Assembly (NCBI RefSeq): GCF_029255145.1
Contig: NZ_JAPUVQ010000016.1
Span: forward strand, 1-64,000
Direction: 5' to 3'
DNA: 64,000 nucleotides
Origin: Accumulibacter sp003538495
GTDB taxonomy: Bacteria; Pseudomonadota; Gammaproteobacteria; Burkholderiales; Rhodocyclaceae
Both the position numbers and the translations under genes were made by a program. This document shows, piece by piece, positions 16,110 to 25,281 of the stretch; the stretch's first letter is position 1, and every line of letters starts with the position of its first letter. The notes below the pieces were generated by a model, which was given only the letters and a program-made list of their open reading frames with translations, had not been told where the DNA came from and did not search any database.

Positions 16110-18095
16110 ATGAATTACTTCGTTACCGGCGCCACTGGCTTCATCGGCAAGCGGCTGGTCGCAAAACTATTGAGCCGCCCGGACAGTGTGGTCTATTTCC
16201 TGACGCGTTCGCTTGAACTTCCCAGACTGCAGGAGTTGTACGAGTACTGGGGCTGCGACGACAAGCGCGTCGTCGCCATCGTTGGCGACCTGAGGCAGGC
16301 CGATCTGGGCGTCTCGAAAGCCGATATCCGCAAGCTTAAAGGCAAGGTCAAGCACTTCTTTCACCTGGCGGCCGTCTACGACCTCAAGGCCAGCGCCGAG
16401 GAGCAGCAGCTCGCCAATGTGGACGGCACGCGCAACACCGTGCGGCTGGCCGAGGCAATCGGCGCCAAGCACTTTCACCTGGTCAGCTCGATTGCCGCCG
16501 CCGGACTCTACGAAGGCTTGTTTCGCGAGGACATGTTCGACGAAGCGGAGAACCTCGACAACCCCTACTTCCGTACCAAGCACGACTCCGAAGCGATCGT
16601 GCGCAAGGAGTGCACCGTCCCGTGGCGTGTCTTCCGCCCGGCGATCGTCGTCGGCGACTCGCGCTCCGGCGAAATGGACAAGATCGACGGTCCCTACTAC
16701 TTCTTCAAGCTGATCCAGAAAATCCGCAAGAGCTTCCCGTCGTGGATGCCGACCGTCGGCATCGAAGGCGGCCGCATCAACGTCGTCCCGGTCGACTTTG
16801 TGGTCGCCGCCATGGACCATATCGCACACCTCGAAAACGAGGACGGTCACTGTTTTCACCTGACCGACCCGACGCCGATGCGCGTTGGTGATCTGCTCAA
16901 CACCTTCGCCCGCGCGGCGCACGCACCCGAAATGGCGATGCGCATCAATGCCGCACTACTCGGTTTCATCCCGCGCTCGGTGCGCAAGGCGATGTTCGCC
17001 CTGACGCCGGTGCGCAGGATCCGCAACGCGGTGATGAAGGACCTGGGACTGCCCGACGACATTCTGGACTTCATCAACTACCCGACCCGCTTCGATTGCC
17101 GGGAAACCCAGCGCGCGCTCAAGGGCACCGGCATCGTCGTGCCGCCGCTCGACAGCTACGCCTGGCGTCTTTGGGACTACTGGGAACGTCATCTCGATCC
17201 GGATCTGTTCATCGATCGCACGCTGCGCGGCAAGGTCGAAGGCAAGGTCGTTCTGGTTACCGGCGGATCGTCCGGAATCGGCCGAGCCACCATTCGCAAG
17301 CTGGCCGAGGCCGGCGCGATCGCGATCACCATCGCCCGCGATCCGAAGACTCTCGACGAGACGCGCGCCGAGTTCGAGGCTGCCGGTCTGAGGCTGATCA
17401 CGCGCGCGGTGGACATTGCCGATCCACAGCAATGCGCCGATCTCGTGAAACAGCTCACCGACGAGCATGGCGGCGTCGACATCCTGGTCAACAACGCCGG
17501 TCGCTCGATTCGCCGCGGCATCGAGAATTCCTTCGATCGCTTTCACGATTTCGAACGTACGATGGAGGTCAACTATTTCGGCGCCCTGCGCCTGACCATG
17601 GGCCTGTTACCGGGAATGATCGCCAAGCGCAAGGGACAGGTGATCAACATCTCGTCGATCGGGGTGCTGACCAACGCCCCGCGTTTCTCGGCCTACGTGG
17701 CGTCGAAGGCGGCGATGGATGCCTGGGCACGTTGCGCCGCATCCGAGTTTGCCGATCGTGGCATCGAGTTTACGACCATCAACATGCCGCTGGTCCGGAC
17801 GCCGATGATCGCACCGACCAAGATCTACGAACAGGTGCCGACGCTGTCTCCGGAAGACGCCGCCGATCTGGTCGTCGAAGCAATCATCCACAAACCGGTG
17901 CGCATCGCCACCCGACTGGGCATCTTCGGCGCCCTGCTCCATTCGCTGACCCCGAAAGTGGCCCAGATCGTGATGAACACCAGCTTCCGCATGTTCGCTG
18001 ATTCAAGCGCTGCGTCGCACCAGCTGGAGAAGGCTGCACCGCAGACTGCCGACCAGATCGCCTTCTCGCAGATGATGCGCGGGATTCACTTCTGA
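16110..18095 (+). CDS. Fatty acyl-CoA reductase (alcohol-forming), two-domain SDR
   Basis: The 661-residue product fuses an extended SDR domain (Rossmann GATGFIG at 7-13, then YFRTK) to a classical SDR domain (VTGGSSGIG near 383, NNAGRS, SSIGVLTNAPRFSAYVASK). From memory it closely parallels the Marinobacter aquaeolei acyl-CoA reductase Maqu_2507 in length (also 661), in blocks such as DGPYYFFK, IQKIR and FINYPTRFD, and in the final MRGI. That enzyme reduces fatty acyl-CoA through the aldehyde to the fatty alcohol with NADPH. A role supplying alcohol to the WS/DGAT gene here follows naturally. CAGGAG precedes the ATG. Alternatives are aldehyde-forming Acr1-like activity or a generic SDR. Confidence 0.85.
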   Translation: MNYFVTGATGFIGKRLVAKLLSRPDSVVYFLTRSLELPRLQELYEYWGCDDKRVVAIVGDLRQADLGVSKADIRKLKGKVKHFFHLAAVYDLKASAEEQQLANVDGTRNTVRLAEAIGAKHFHLVSSIAAAGLYEGLFREDMFDEAENLDNPYFRTKHDSEAIVRKECTVPWRVFRPAIVVGDSRSGEMDKIDGPYYFFKLIQKIRKSFPSWMPTVGIEGGRINVVPVDFVVAAMDHIAHLENEDGHCFHLTDPTPMRVGDLLNTFARAAHAPEMAMRINAALLGFIPRSVRKAMFALTPVRRIRNAVMKDLGLPDDILDFINYPTRFDCRETQRALKGTGIVVPPLDSYAWRLWDYWERHLDPDLFIDRTLRGKVEGKVVLVTGGSSGIGRATIRKLAEAGAIAITIARDPKTLDETRAEFEAAGLRLITRAVDIADPQQCADLVKQLTDEHGGVDILVNNAGRSIRRGIENSFDRFHDFERTMEVNYFGALRLTMGLLPGMIAKRKGQVINISSIGVLTNAPRFSAYVASKAAMDAWARCAASEFADRGIEFTTINMPLVRTPMIAPTKIYEQVPTLSPEDAADLVVEAIIHKPVRIATRLGIFGALLHSLTPKVAQIVMNTSFRMFADSSAASHQLEKAAPQTADQIAFSQMMRGIHF

Positions 18096-18201
18096 ACGCG
18101 CTACGGCAACCGCCGGACGCGCGTGCCGTCGCCGAAAAAGACGCCAGACCGCTTGCTCGACTCTGGCCCTCCCGCCTACCCCTTACTGCAGCACAGTAGC
18201 C

Positions 18202-18627
18202 ATGACAACACCCACCTCAAGCCCGGAACCCGCCCCAGCCAAGAACCCTCGCCAGCTGCTGAAGGATTTGCAGGAGACGTTTCCCGTGTTCCGTGACTGC
18301 CTGCCTTTGGCTATCGGCATCGACAAGCAACTCCTGTTGCGACAGCCTGGCCTCGATCGCAAGCCTTTGCGTATCGCATTGGGGATCCATACGCACTCGC
18401 TGCGTTACCTGAAAACCGTCGAAAGAGCTGCCGGACGAGTGGACCTTGATGGCAATCCAGCCGGAGAGATCACCCCTGCGCATCGCTCGCACGCGTCGGA
18501 AGTGCTCAAGGAACGGCTGCAAAAACAGGCGGAGCAACGCCGGGCGCAGCGCGAAGCTGAAGCACTGGCGCGCCAGCATGCGGAGAAGCTGGGACAGCTG
18601 ATCGAGAAGTTCGGTCGCAACAAATGA
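18202..18627 (+). CDS. ProQ/FinO domain RNA-binding protein
   Basis: The 141-residue product carries a FinO/ProQ RNA-binding domain at about 15-105 (LLKDLQETFPVFRDCLPLAIGI; KPLRIALGIHTHSLRYLK; DLDGNPAGEITPAHRSHA), followed by an Arg-, Glu- and Ala-rich helix with coiled-coil character. ProQ-family proteins bind structured RNAs and the 3' ends of mRNAs and stabilise or pair sRNAs. It lacks the C-terminal Tudor-like domain of E. coli ProQ. It lies 106 nt after the reductase gene with a weak ribosome binding site, so coupling is uncertain. Confidence 0.88.
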   Translation: MTTPTSSPEPAPAKNPRQLLKDLQETFPVFRDCLPLAIGIDKQLLLRQPGLDRKPLRIALGIHTHSLRYLKTVERAAGRVDLDGNPAGEITPAHRSHASEVLKERLQKQAEQRRAQREAEALARQHAEKLGQLIEKFGRNK

Positions 18628-18693
18628 GTCACCGACACGGCTCGACTCCGCGCCAGCAAGCGCACCGTGCGGCCTAGCCGCCAGCCAGAGATC

Positions 18694-19254
18694 ATGGATC
18701 ACCTGCTGAAGGACAGCAGCACGCTCGAGTTATACGCGTGGCTGGACGACGACGCCTTGTCGCCGGGCTGGGACATTCTGGTCGGCAATCCCTTTGGCGA
18801 GTCGCCTCCGGACGACCGGATCATGACCGTCCGGAACTACTTTGCCGAGTATCACCTCGAGTATTTCCGCCAGCGGCTGTACCAGCACTTCCCCAGCCGG
18901 CTGCACGCGGTCCTGCTCTTTGCCACCCGCGTCGATGCCGAAACCTTCCGCGCCAAGCATCCAGCCCAGGTTTTTGGCAAGGCGCTCACCCGGGCACGAA
19001 GCAAGGGGACTTACATCTGTTCGTTCCACGATTGCAGCTGGCTGGATTACCTTCGCCTGCCGCATAGCCTTAGTCTCTCGACCCTCGATGAAATCGCCAA
19101 CCACTACTGGCGCGGCGCGCTGGTCGAGGAGGTCGGGCTGACCTTCATGAACGAACGCTGGCGAGAGCCGCCGGTGATCGAAGCGCTATTTCAAGGCACG
19201 CTTGAGACCGTCAACACGTCACAGCAAAGTGGCTGGCTCCCCGGATTCGGGTGA
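18694..19254 (+). CDS. Hypothetical protein, possibly of unknown family
   Basis: I do not recognise this 186-residue soluble protein. It has many aromatic residues (WLDDDALSPGWDI, YFAEYHLEYFRQRLYQHF, HDCSWLDYLRLPHS), no signal peptide and no membrane segment. Codon use looks like that of the neighbours, and the frame is clean between proq-like and mobA. The ATG at 18694 is chosen; a GTG nine codons upstream (18667) is possible. Both have weak ribosome binding sites. Confidence 0.65.
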   Translation: MDHLLKDSSTLELYAWLDDDALSPGWDILVGNPFGESPPDDRIMTVRNYFAEYHLEYFRQRLYQHFPSRLHAVLLFATRVDAETFRAKHPAQVFGKALTRARSKGTYICSFHDCSWLDYLRLPHSLSLSTLDEIANHYWRGALVEEVGLTFMNERWREPPVIEALFQGTLETVNTSQQSGWLPGFG

Positions 19255-19336
19255 CGCAGCAGTTCGGCCGGTTCGCCCGGCGAACGCACGGCAGCGCCGT
19301 GCTTGGCACGTGGACTGATGCGAGGCAGACGTCCCG

Positions 19337-19930
19337 ATGACTGGCGAAACACGACTGACCGGGGTGATTCTGGCTGGCGGCCTGGGCCGCCGGATGGGCG
19401 GCGCCGACAAGGGATTGCAACTCCTCGACGGCAAAGCGCTGGTGCAGCGCGTAGTCGAACGCTTTGCGCCGCAGGTCGATGAATTGCTGCTCAACGCCAA
19501 CCAGAACCTAGCCCGCTACCAGGCCTTCGGCTACCCGGTGGTCGCCGATCAGCTCCCCGGCTTTGCCGGCCCGCTGGCCGGTCTGCAGGTCGCTATGGCG
19601 ACAGCCAGCCACCCGTTGGTGGCCACCGTACCGTGCGACTCGCCGTTCCTGCCGGTCGACCTGGTGACCCGCCTGCGTGCGGCGCTGCTTCTCCACGGCG
19701 CCGACGTCGCCACTGCCCGGACTTCCGATCAGCGACAACCGGCGTTCTGCGTCTGCCGACGTGCGCTGCTGCCGCAACTGAGCAGCTTCCTGGCCAACGG
19801 CGGGCGCAAGCTCGACTGGTGGCAGCGAACACTCAAGGCAGTCGAGGTGAGCTTCGACGACCAGCCGGAGGCTTTCAGAAACATCAACACCGCCGAAGAA
19901 CTCGCCAACTCCGGCAGCCGCGCGCGTTGA
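19337..19930 (+). CDS. mobA: Molybdenum cofactor guanylyltransferase
   Basis: MobA attaches GMP to molybdopterin to form the MGD cofactor of DMSO-reductase-type enzymes. The 197-residue product has the nucleotide-binding N-terminus LAGGLGRRMGGADKG, the central VPCDSPFLP with the metal-binding aspartate, and the C-terminal FRNINTAEEL typical of the family. GAGG lies 11 nt before the ATG. No other Mo-cofactor genes are in view. Confidence 0.94.
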   Translation: MTGETRLTGVILAGGLGRRMGGADKGLQLLDGKALVQRVVERFAPQVDELLLNANQNLARYQAFGYPVVADQLPGFAGPLAGLQVAMATASHPLVATVPCDSPFLPVDLVTRLRAALLLHGADVATARTSDQRQPAFCVCRRALLPQLSSFLANGGRKLDWWQRTLKAVEVSFDDQPEAFRNINTAEELANSGSRAR

Positions 19931-20079
19931 GCACCGCAGCGCCGATCGGACACGTCGGACGGCAGCGAACAGCATGCCCCGGCCACTCCTGGCCTCCCGT
20001 CGAGGTCCGCCGATGGCAGCGAGCGAGGCTTTTTCGGCGATGACCAAAGCCTTGCCCCTGCCAAAATCTCGGTAACTGC

Positions 20080-20108
20080 TTGCCGCCGGGCCGGTCAGCC
20101 GCTAGAAT
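20080..20108 (+). promoter_or_regulatory. Sigma-70-type promoter for rpsO
   Basis: TTGCCG (20080-20085) and TAGAAT (20103-20108) are separated by exactly 17 nt, about 97 nt before the rpsO start. The rest of the 274-nt spacer after mobA shows no gene. Confidence 0.6.
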
Positions 20109-20204
20109 CCCCGGTTCGCTTCGCCAAGCGATTTACTATTTGTCCATCTGGCTTTGGCTCTATCAAACCGGGGCTGCGCCGTTTTTCATGAAAGAGAGTT
20201 TGAC

Positions 20205-20474
20205 ATGGCGATCACCGTTGCGCAAAAAGCGCAAATCATGACCGACTACCAGCGCGCCGCCGGCGACTCGGGTTCTTCCGAAGTCCAGGTGGCGCTATTG
20301 ACCGCACGCATTAACGACCTTACCGGTCACTTCAGAGAGCACAAGAAGGACAACCACTCGCGTCGCGGTCTGTTGCGGATGGTCAGCAGGCGCCGCAAGT
20401 TGCTGGACTACCTGAAGCGAACCAACGTCGACTCGTACCGTTCGCTGCTGCAGCGACTCGGCCTGCGCAAATAA
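20205..20474 (+). CDS. rpsO: 30S ribosomal protein S15
   Basis: An 89-residue rRNA-binding protein of the small subunit that nucleates assembly of the central domain, with the S15 signature HFREHKKDNHSRRGLLRMVSRRRKLLDYLK. The start at 20205 (MAITVAQKAQ, with AGAGAG upstream) matches the family; the 17-residue extension upstream does not. It precedes pnp, the standard rpsO-pnp order. Confidence 0.97.
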   Translation: MAITVAQKAQIMTDYQRAAGDSGSSEVQVALLTARINDLTGHFREHKKDNHSRRGLLRMVSRRRKLLDYLKRTNVDSYRSLLQRLGLRK

Positions 20475-20659
20475 GTCCGGCCGCCGATCCGCATCGCGGT
20501 CGGAGATGCGGACAATCCCGAAAGCCGTCAGCGGCCAGCCCCTCGTGGGCTGCGCCGCTGTTTCCGCTGCGGCGGCTTTCTTGCCAAATTGGTGCGCTTG
20601 TTGATTTGCCTGCCGGAGTCGTGGGCAGGCGCCGCGCCAGACTATTGAGAAAGGCAACA

Positions 20660-22780
<2,121 letters not shown>

Positions 22781-22807
22781 CAGCCGCGCGTCGGGACCAG
22801 GCAGCAC

Positions 22808-22836
22808 AAGAAAGGACGCCGCGGCGTCCTTTCTTC
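22808..22836. terminator. Bidirectional terminator between pnp and dksA
   Basis: AAGAAAGGACGCC and GGCGTCCTTTCTT form a long perfect stem with flanking A and T tracts, placed between two convergent genes. Confidence 0.9.
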
Positions 22837-22878
22837 CTTCTGCAGCCATCGGGATCGATCGAACCCCGGCGCAACCCC

Positions 22879-23304
22879 TTACTTGGCGATCTGTTTCTCG
22901 CGCACTTCTTCGAGCGTCTTGCAGTCGATGCACAGCGTCGCCGTTGGCCGCGCTTCCAGGCGCTTGATGCCGATGTCGACGCCGCAGGCGGCACAATAGC
23001 CATAGTCGCCGCTCTCGATCAGATCCATCGTTTCCTCGATCTTCTTGATCAGCTTGCGCTCGCGATCACGGTTGCGCAATTCGATGGCGATGTCGGTTTC
23101 CTGACTCGCGCGGTCGTTGGGATCGGCGAAAACGGTCGCCTCGTCCTTCATGGTATGCACCGTACGCTCGATGTCGTCCATCAACTGTTTCTTGAGCGCC
23201 TCGAGGATGCCGCGAAAATGATCCAGCTGAGCGCTGTTCATGTACTCCTCGCCAGTTGTTGGCACGTATGGGGTGAAATGCTTGTGCAGCAACTCGTCAG
23301 CCAT
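22879..23304 (-). CDS. dksA: RNA polymerase-binding transcription factor DksA
   Basis: Binds the secondary channel of RNA polymerase and, with ppGpp, adjusts rRNA, amino acid and stress promoters. The 141-residue product has the coiled-coil centre with the acidic tip region (VFADPNDRASQETD) and the four-cysteine zinc finger CAACG...CIDC near the C-terminus. The ATG at 23304 is the natural start. It is convergent with pnp. Confidence 0.95.
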   Translation of the reverse strand: MADELLHKHFTPYVPTTGEEYMNSAQLDHFRGILEALKKQLMDDIERTVHTMKDEATVFADPNDRASQETDIAIELRNRDRERKLIKKIEETMDLIESGDYGYCAACGVDIGIKRLEARPTATLCIDCKTLEEVREKQIAK

Positions 23305-23335
23305 TATCGGGAACCCTGATTTGAAAAAACACGAC

Positions 23336-23364
23336 TAGATAACAGAAATGGCGCCGTCTTGCAA
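23336..23364 (-). promoter_or_regulatory. Sigma-70-type promoter for dksA
   Basis: On the minus strand TTGCAA (23364-23359) and TATCTA (23341-23336) are 17 nt apart, about 30 nt upstream of the dksA ATG. Confidence 0.55.
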
Positions 23365-23417
23365 GCGACGCGCACGCGCGTGGGCCAACAGCGGAGTAGC
23401 TAGCGGGCAGCCGGGCG

Positions 23418-24164
23418 TCACCGATCGGAGTCCGGTAGCGCCTCTCGACGGTGGGCCTTGTACCGTTCACGCTGGGCCATTGCCATCTCGAACGCCGCCT
23501 GCGTGAAGCTCAGGATCTCGGAGAATTCCTGGTCACTGAGGCCGCGCGCCGCGTCATTACTGCGGTAGACGTTGACGAACTGGTGCTCGCGTACCGACTG
23601 CAGCACCAGTTTGCCGACGCCGAGCGTTTCGAGGCTCTTCCACAAATCCGGATTAGCCGTGCGGGTCAAGCTCATGACAAAACCGATCGGATCCTGGCGA
23701 CCAAAAACCGCCGCCAGACGGAGAATCAACTCGAACGACAACGCCATGCGACCGTTCTCCAGGGCCTCGATCAGCGACGGATCCTTGAGGTCGATCGCCG
23801 CACCGACTTCAGCGATCGTCAAGCCCGCGGCCTCGCGCATCGCCCGGATCGCGGCACCGGTCCTGGCCCAGGCAGCGGATTCCGCCGCACTCGGCAAGAC
23901 CACGCGCAAGACCTCGGAAGCCGCCTCGATCGCCTGCCCGTCCCACAACGCTTTGGACACCTTGCTGGCGGCCTCGAGCGTTCGCCCGGCGACGCCGGCT
24001 GCCGAGCTCACGTCGAGCAACTTGCCGGCCATGCTGCGCACCTGGTCGATCAGACCGGGCTCGTGCCGGGAGTCCGGAGCAGCGGTGACGGCAGGCGGCT
24101 TTTTCGTTGTTCGCCTGACGGCATGGGCCTTGCGCTCCGGAGGTGGCGCCGGTGGCTTGTTCAT
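23418..24164 (-). CDS. XRE-type helix-turn-helix protein
   Basis: The 248-residue soluble protein has a Cro/C1-type helix-turn-helix at about 106-157 (IRAMREAAGLTIAEVGAAIDLKDPSLIEALENGRMALS). An Ala-rich N-terminal region precedes it and about 90 helical residues follow. The start has a good AAGGAG. The wide spacing of the DNA-binding domain from the ends is unlike phage repressors, and the protein may be a chromosomal regulator. It lies 208 nt downstream of the export-like cluster in the same direction. Whether it belongs to that cluster is unknown. The Pro-rich first 30 residues are probably disordered. Confidence 0.75.
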   Translation of the reverse strand: MNKPPAPPPERKAHAVRRTTKKPPAVTAAPDSRHEPGLIDQVRSMAGKLLDVSSAAGVAGRTLEAASKVSKALWDGQAIEAASEVLRVVLPSAAESAAWARTGAAIRAMREAAGLTIAEVGAAIDLKDPSLIEALENGRMALSFELILRLAAVFGRQDPIGFVMSLTRTANPDLWKSLETLGVGKLVLQSVREHQFVNVYRSNDAARGLSDQEFSEILSFTQAAFEMAMAQRERYKAHRREALPDSDR

Positions 24165-24372
24165 TGGTCACTCCTTTTCTCATGACTCGTCCGACACAGC
24201 AATGGTCAGCGCCCTGCCGTTCGGCAGCAGGCGAGCCGCCCAGCGACGCACCGCCGACGATCACTATACATCGGCCGGTCGCGGTCGCGGCACTTCCGCC
24301 GCTACCACACCAAGGACAGCGCGTCGGACAGCGGCCACGGCGGCCGGCAACCTGCCAGCGCGTGGCCAGGAA

Positions 24373-25278
24373 CTACATCGGCTTCCCGGACGGCGCTGGC
24401 ACCGGCTTCGGCAGCGGGCGGGCAGTGCTCGCCGCTGGCGCCGCCGTGCGACCGGCGATGGCCGGGAAGCTGGCCCGGCACTTGATTCCCGCCGGCAGCT
24501 TCAAACCGGGATTGGCCAGCGCCAGGCGAACACCGAAAGTGCCGCTGGCGGCGTCGAGAACGCGGTCGATGACCGCCACCGTCGCCGCATAGCGACCGCC
24601 GACAGGCGCTTCGGGCAAGACCTCGACGGTCTGGCCAGGCGTCAGCTTTCCGAAGGCATCGATCGGCATCAGCACTTCGACGTGCAGCGTGCCGATGTCG
24701 GCCAGCCTGAGGATCGGCTTGCGCAGGTCGCGGTTGTCGGCAAGTTCGCCAGCATTGAGGAGCCGGTCGACGACCACCCCGTCAACCGGGCTCTTGATGG
24801 TCCGCAGGCGCAGTTGCTCGGCAAGGCGGCGATACTCGATCTCCGCCAGGCGACGTTCATCCTTCGCCTCGAGCAGCTCGGAATCAGCCAGCCGCTTCTC
24901 GGTCAACGCCTCGTCGCGGTCGCTCAGCGAAATGAAAGACTGGCTCGCTAGTTGCTCGCGGCGCTTGTATTTGGTCGTCGAAAACTCGACACGGCTTTCG
25001 CCGGTCCGGATCTTTCCCTGCATCGTCGCGCGATAGCGCGCCGATTCGGCTGCCGCTCGCTCGACTCCCGAATCGAGCGTCACCAGGATCTGGTCCTTTT
25101 TGACCATATCGCCGCGGTCAACCCAGATCTTCTCGATCAGGCCTTCGCTCGCCGCGCGCACGTCGACCGTCTTGCTGGGTTCGATGATGCAATCGAATTC
25201 GCCCGCGTAGCCCGCGCCAACCGACGCCAGCGCCAGCGCCAAGGCGCAGCGCGCTGCTCTTCCCAAGCGCGTCGCCAT
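24373..25278 (-). CDS. Periplasmic adaptor, HlyD/RND membrane-fusion type
   Basis: The 301-residue product begins with a basic, hydrophobic signal-like stretch (about 1-25, cleavage likely after GYA). A lipoyl-type half-motif (VDVRAASEGLIEKIWVDRGDMVKKDQILVTLDSG) precedes a helical hairpin (about 75-165), then the second half-motif (TIKSPVDGVVVDRLLNAGE) and a beta-barrel. This is the architecture of periplasmic adaptors bridging an inner-membrane pump and an outer-membrane channel. There is no RND pump or ABC protein beside it. Instead it follows the SecA-like gene by three nt, so its partners are probably the neighbouring M50-HlyD and GAF-HlyD proteins. The tail is Pro- and Ala-rich. Confidence 0.85.
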   Translation of the reverse strand: MATRLGRAARCALALALASVGAGYAGEFDCIIEPSKTVDVRAASEGLIEKIWVDRGDMVKKDQILVTLDSGVERAAAESARYRATMQGKIRTGESRVEFSTTKYKRREQLASQSFISLSDRDEALTEKRLADSELLEAKDERRLAEIEYRRLAEQLRLRTIKSPVDGVVVDRLLNAGELADNRDLRKPILRLADIGTLHVEVLMPIDAFGKLTPGQTVEVLPEAPVGGRYAATVAVIDRVLDAASGTFGVRLALANPGLKLPAGIKCRASFPAIAGRTAAPAASTARPLPKPVPAPSGKPM

Positions 25279-25281
25279 CTC

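Noticed and set aside
24373..25278. Reading the adaptor gene as part of an RND drug efflux pump
   Set aside because: No RND pump gene or outer membrane factor is adjacent. Its neighbours are SecA-like and HlyD-fusion genes, so an export role with these is more likely.
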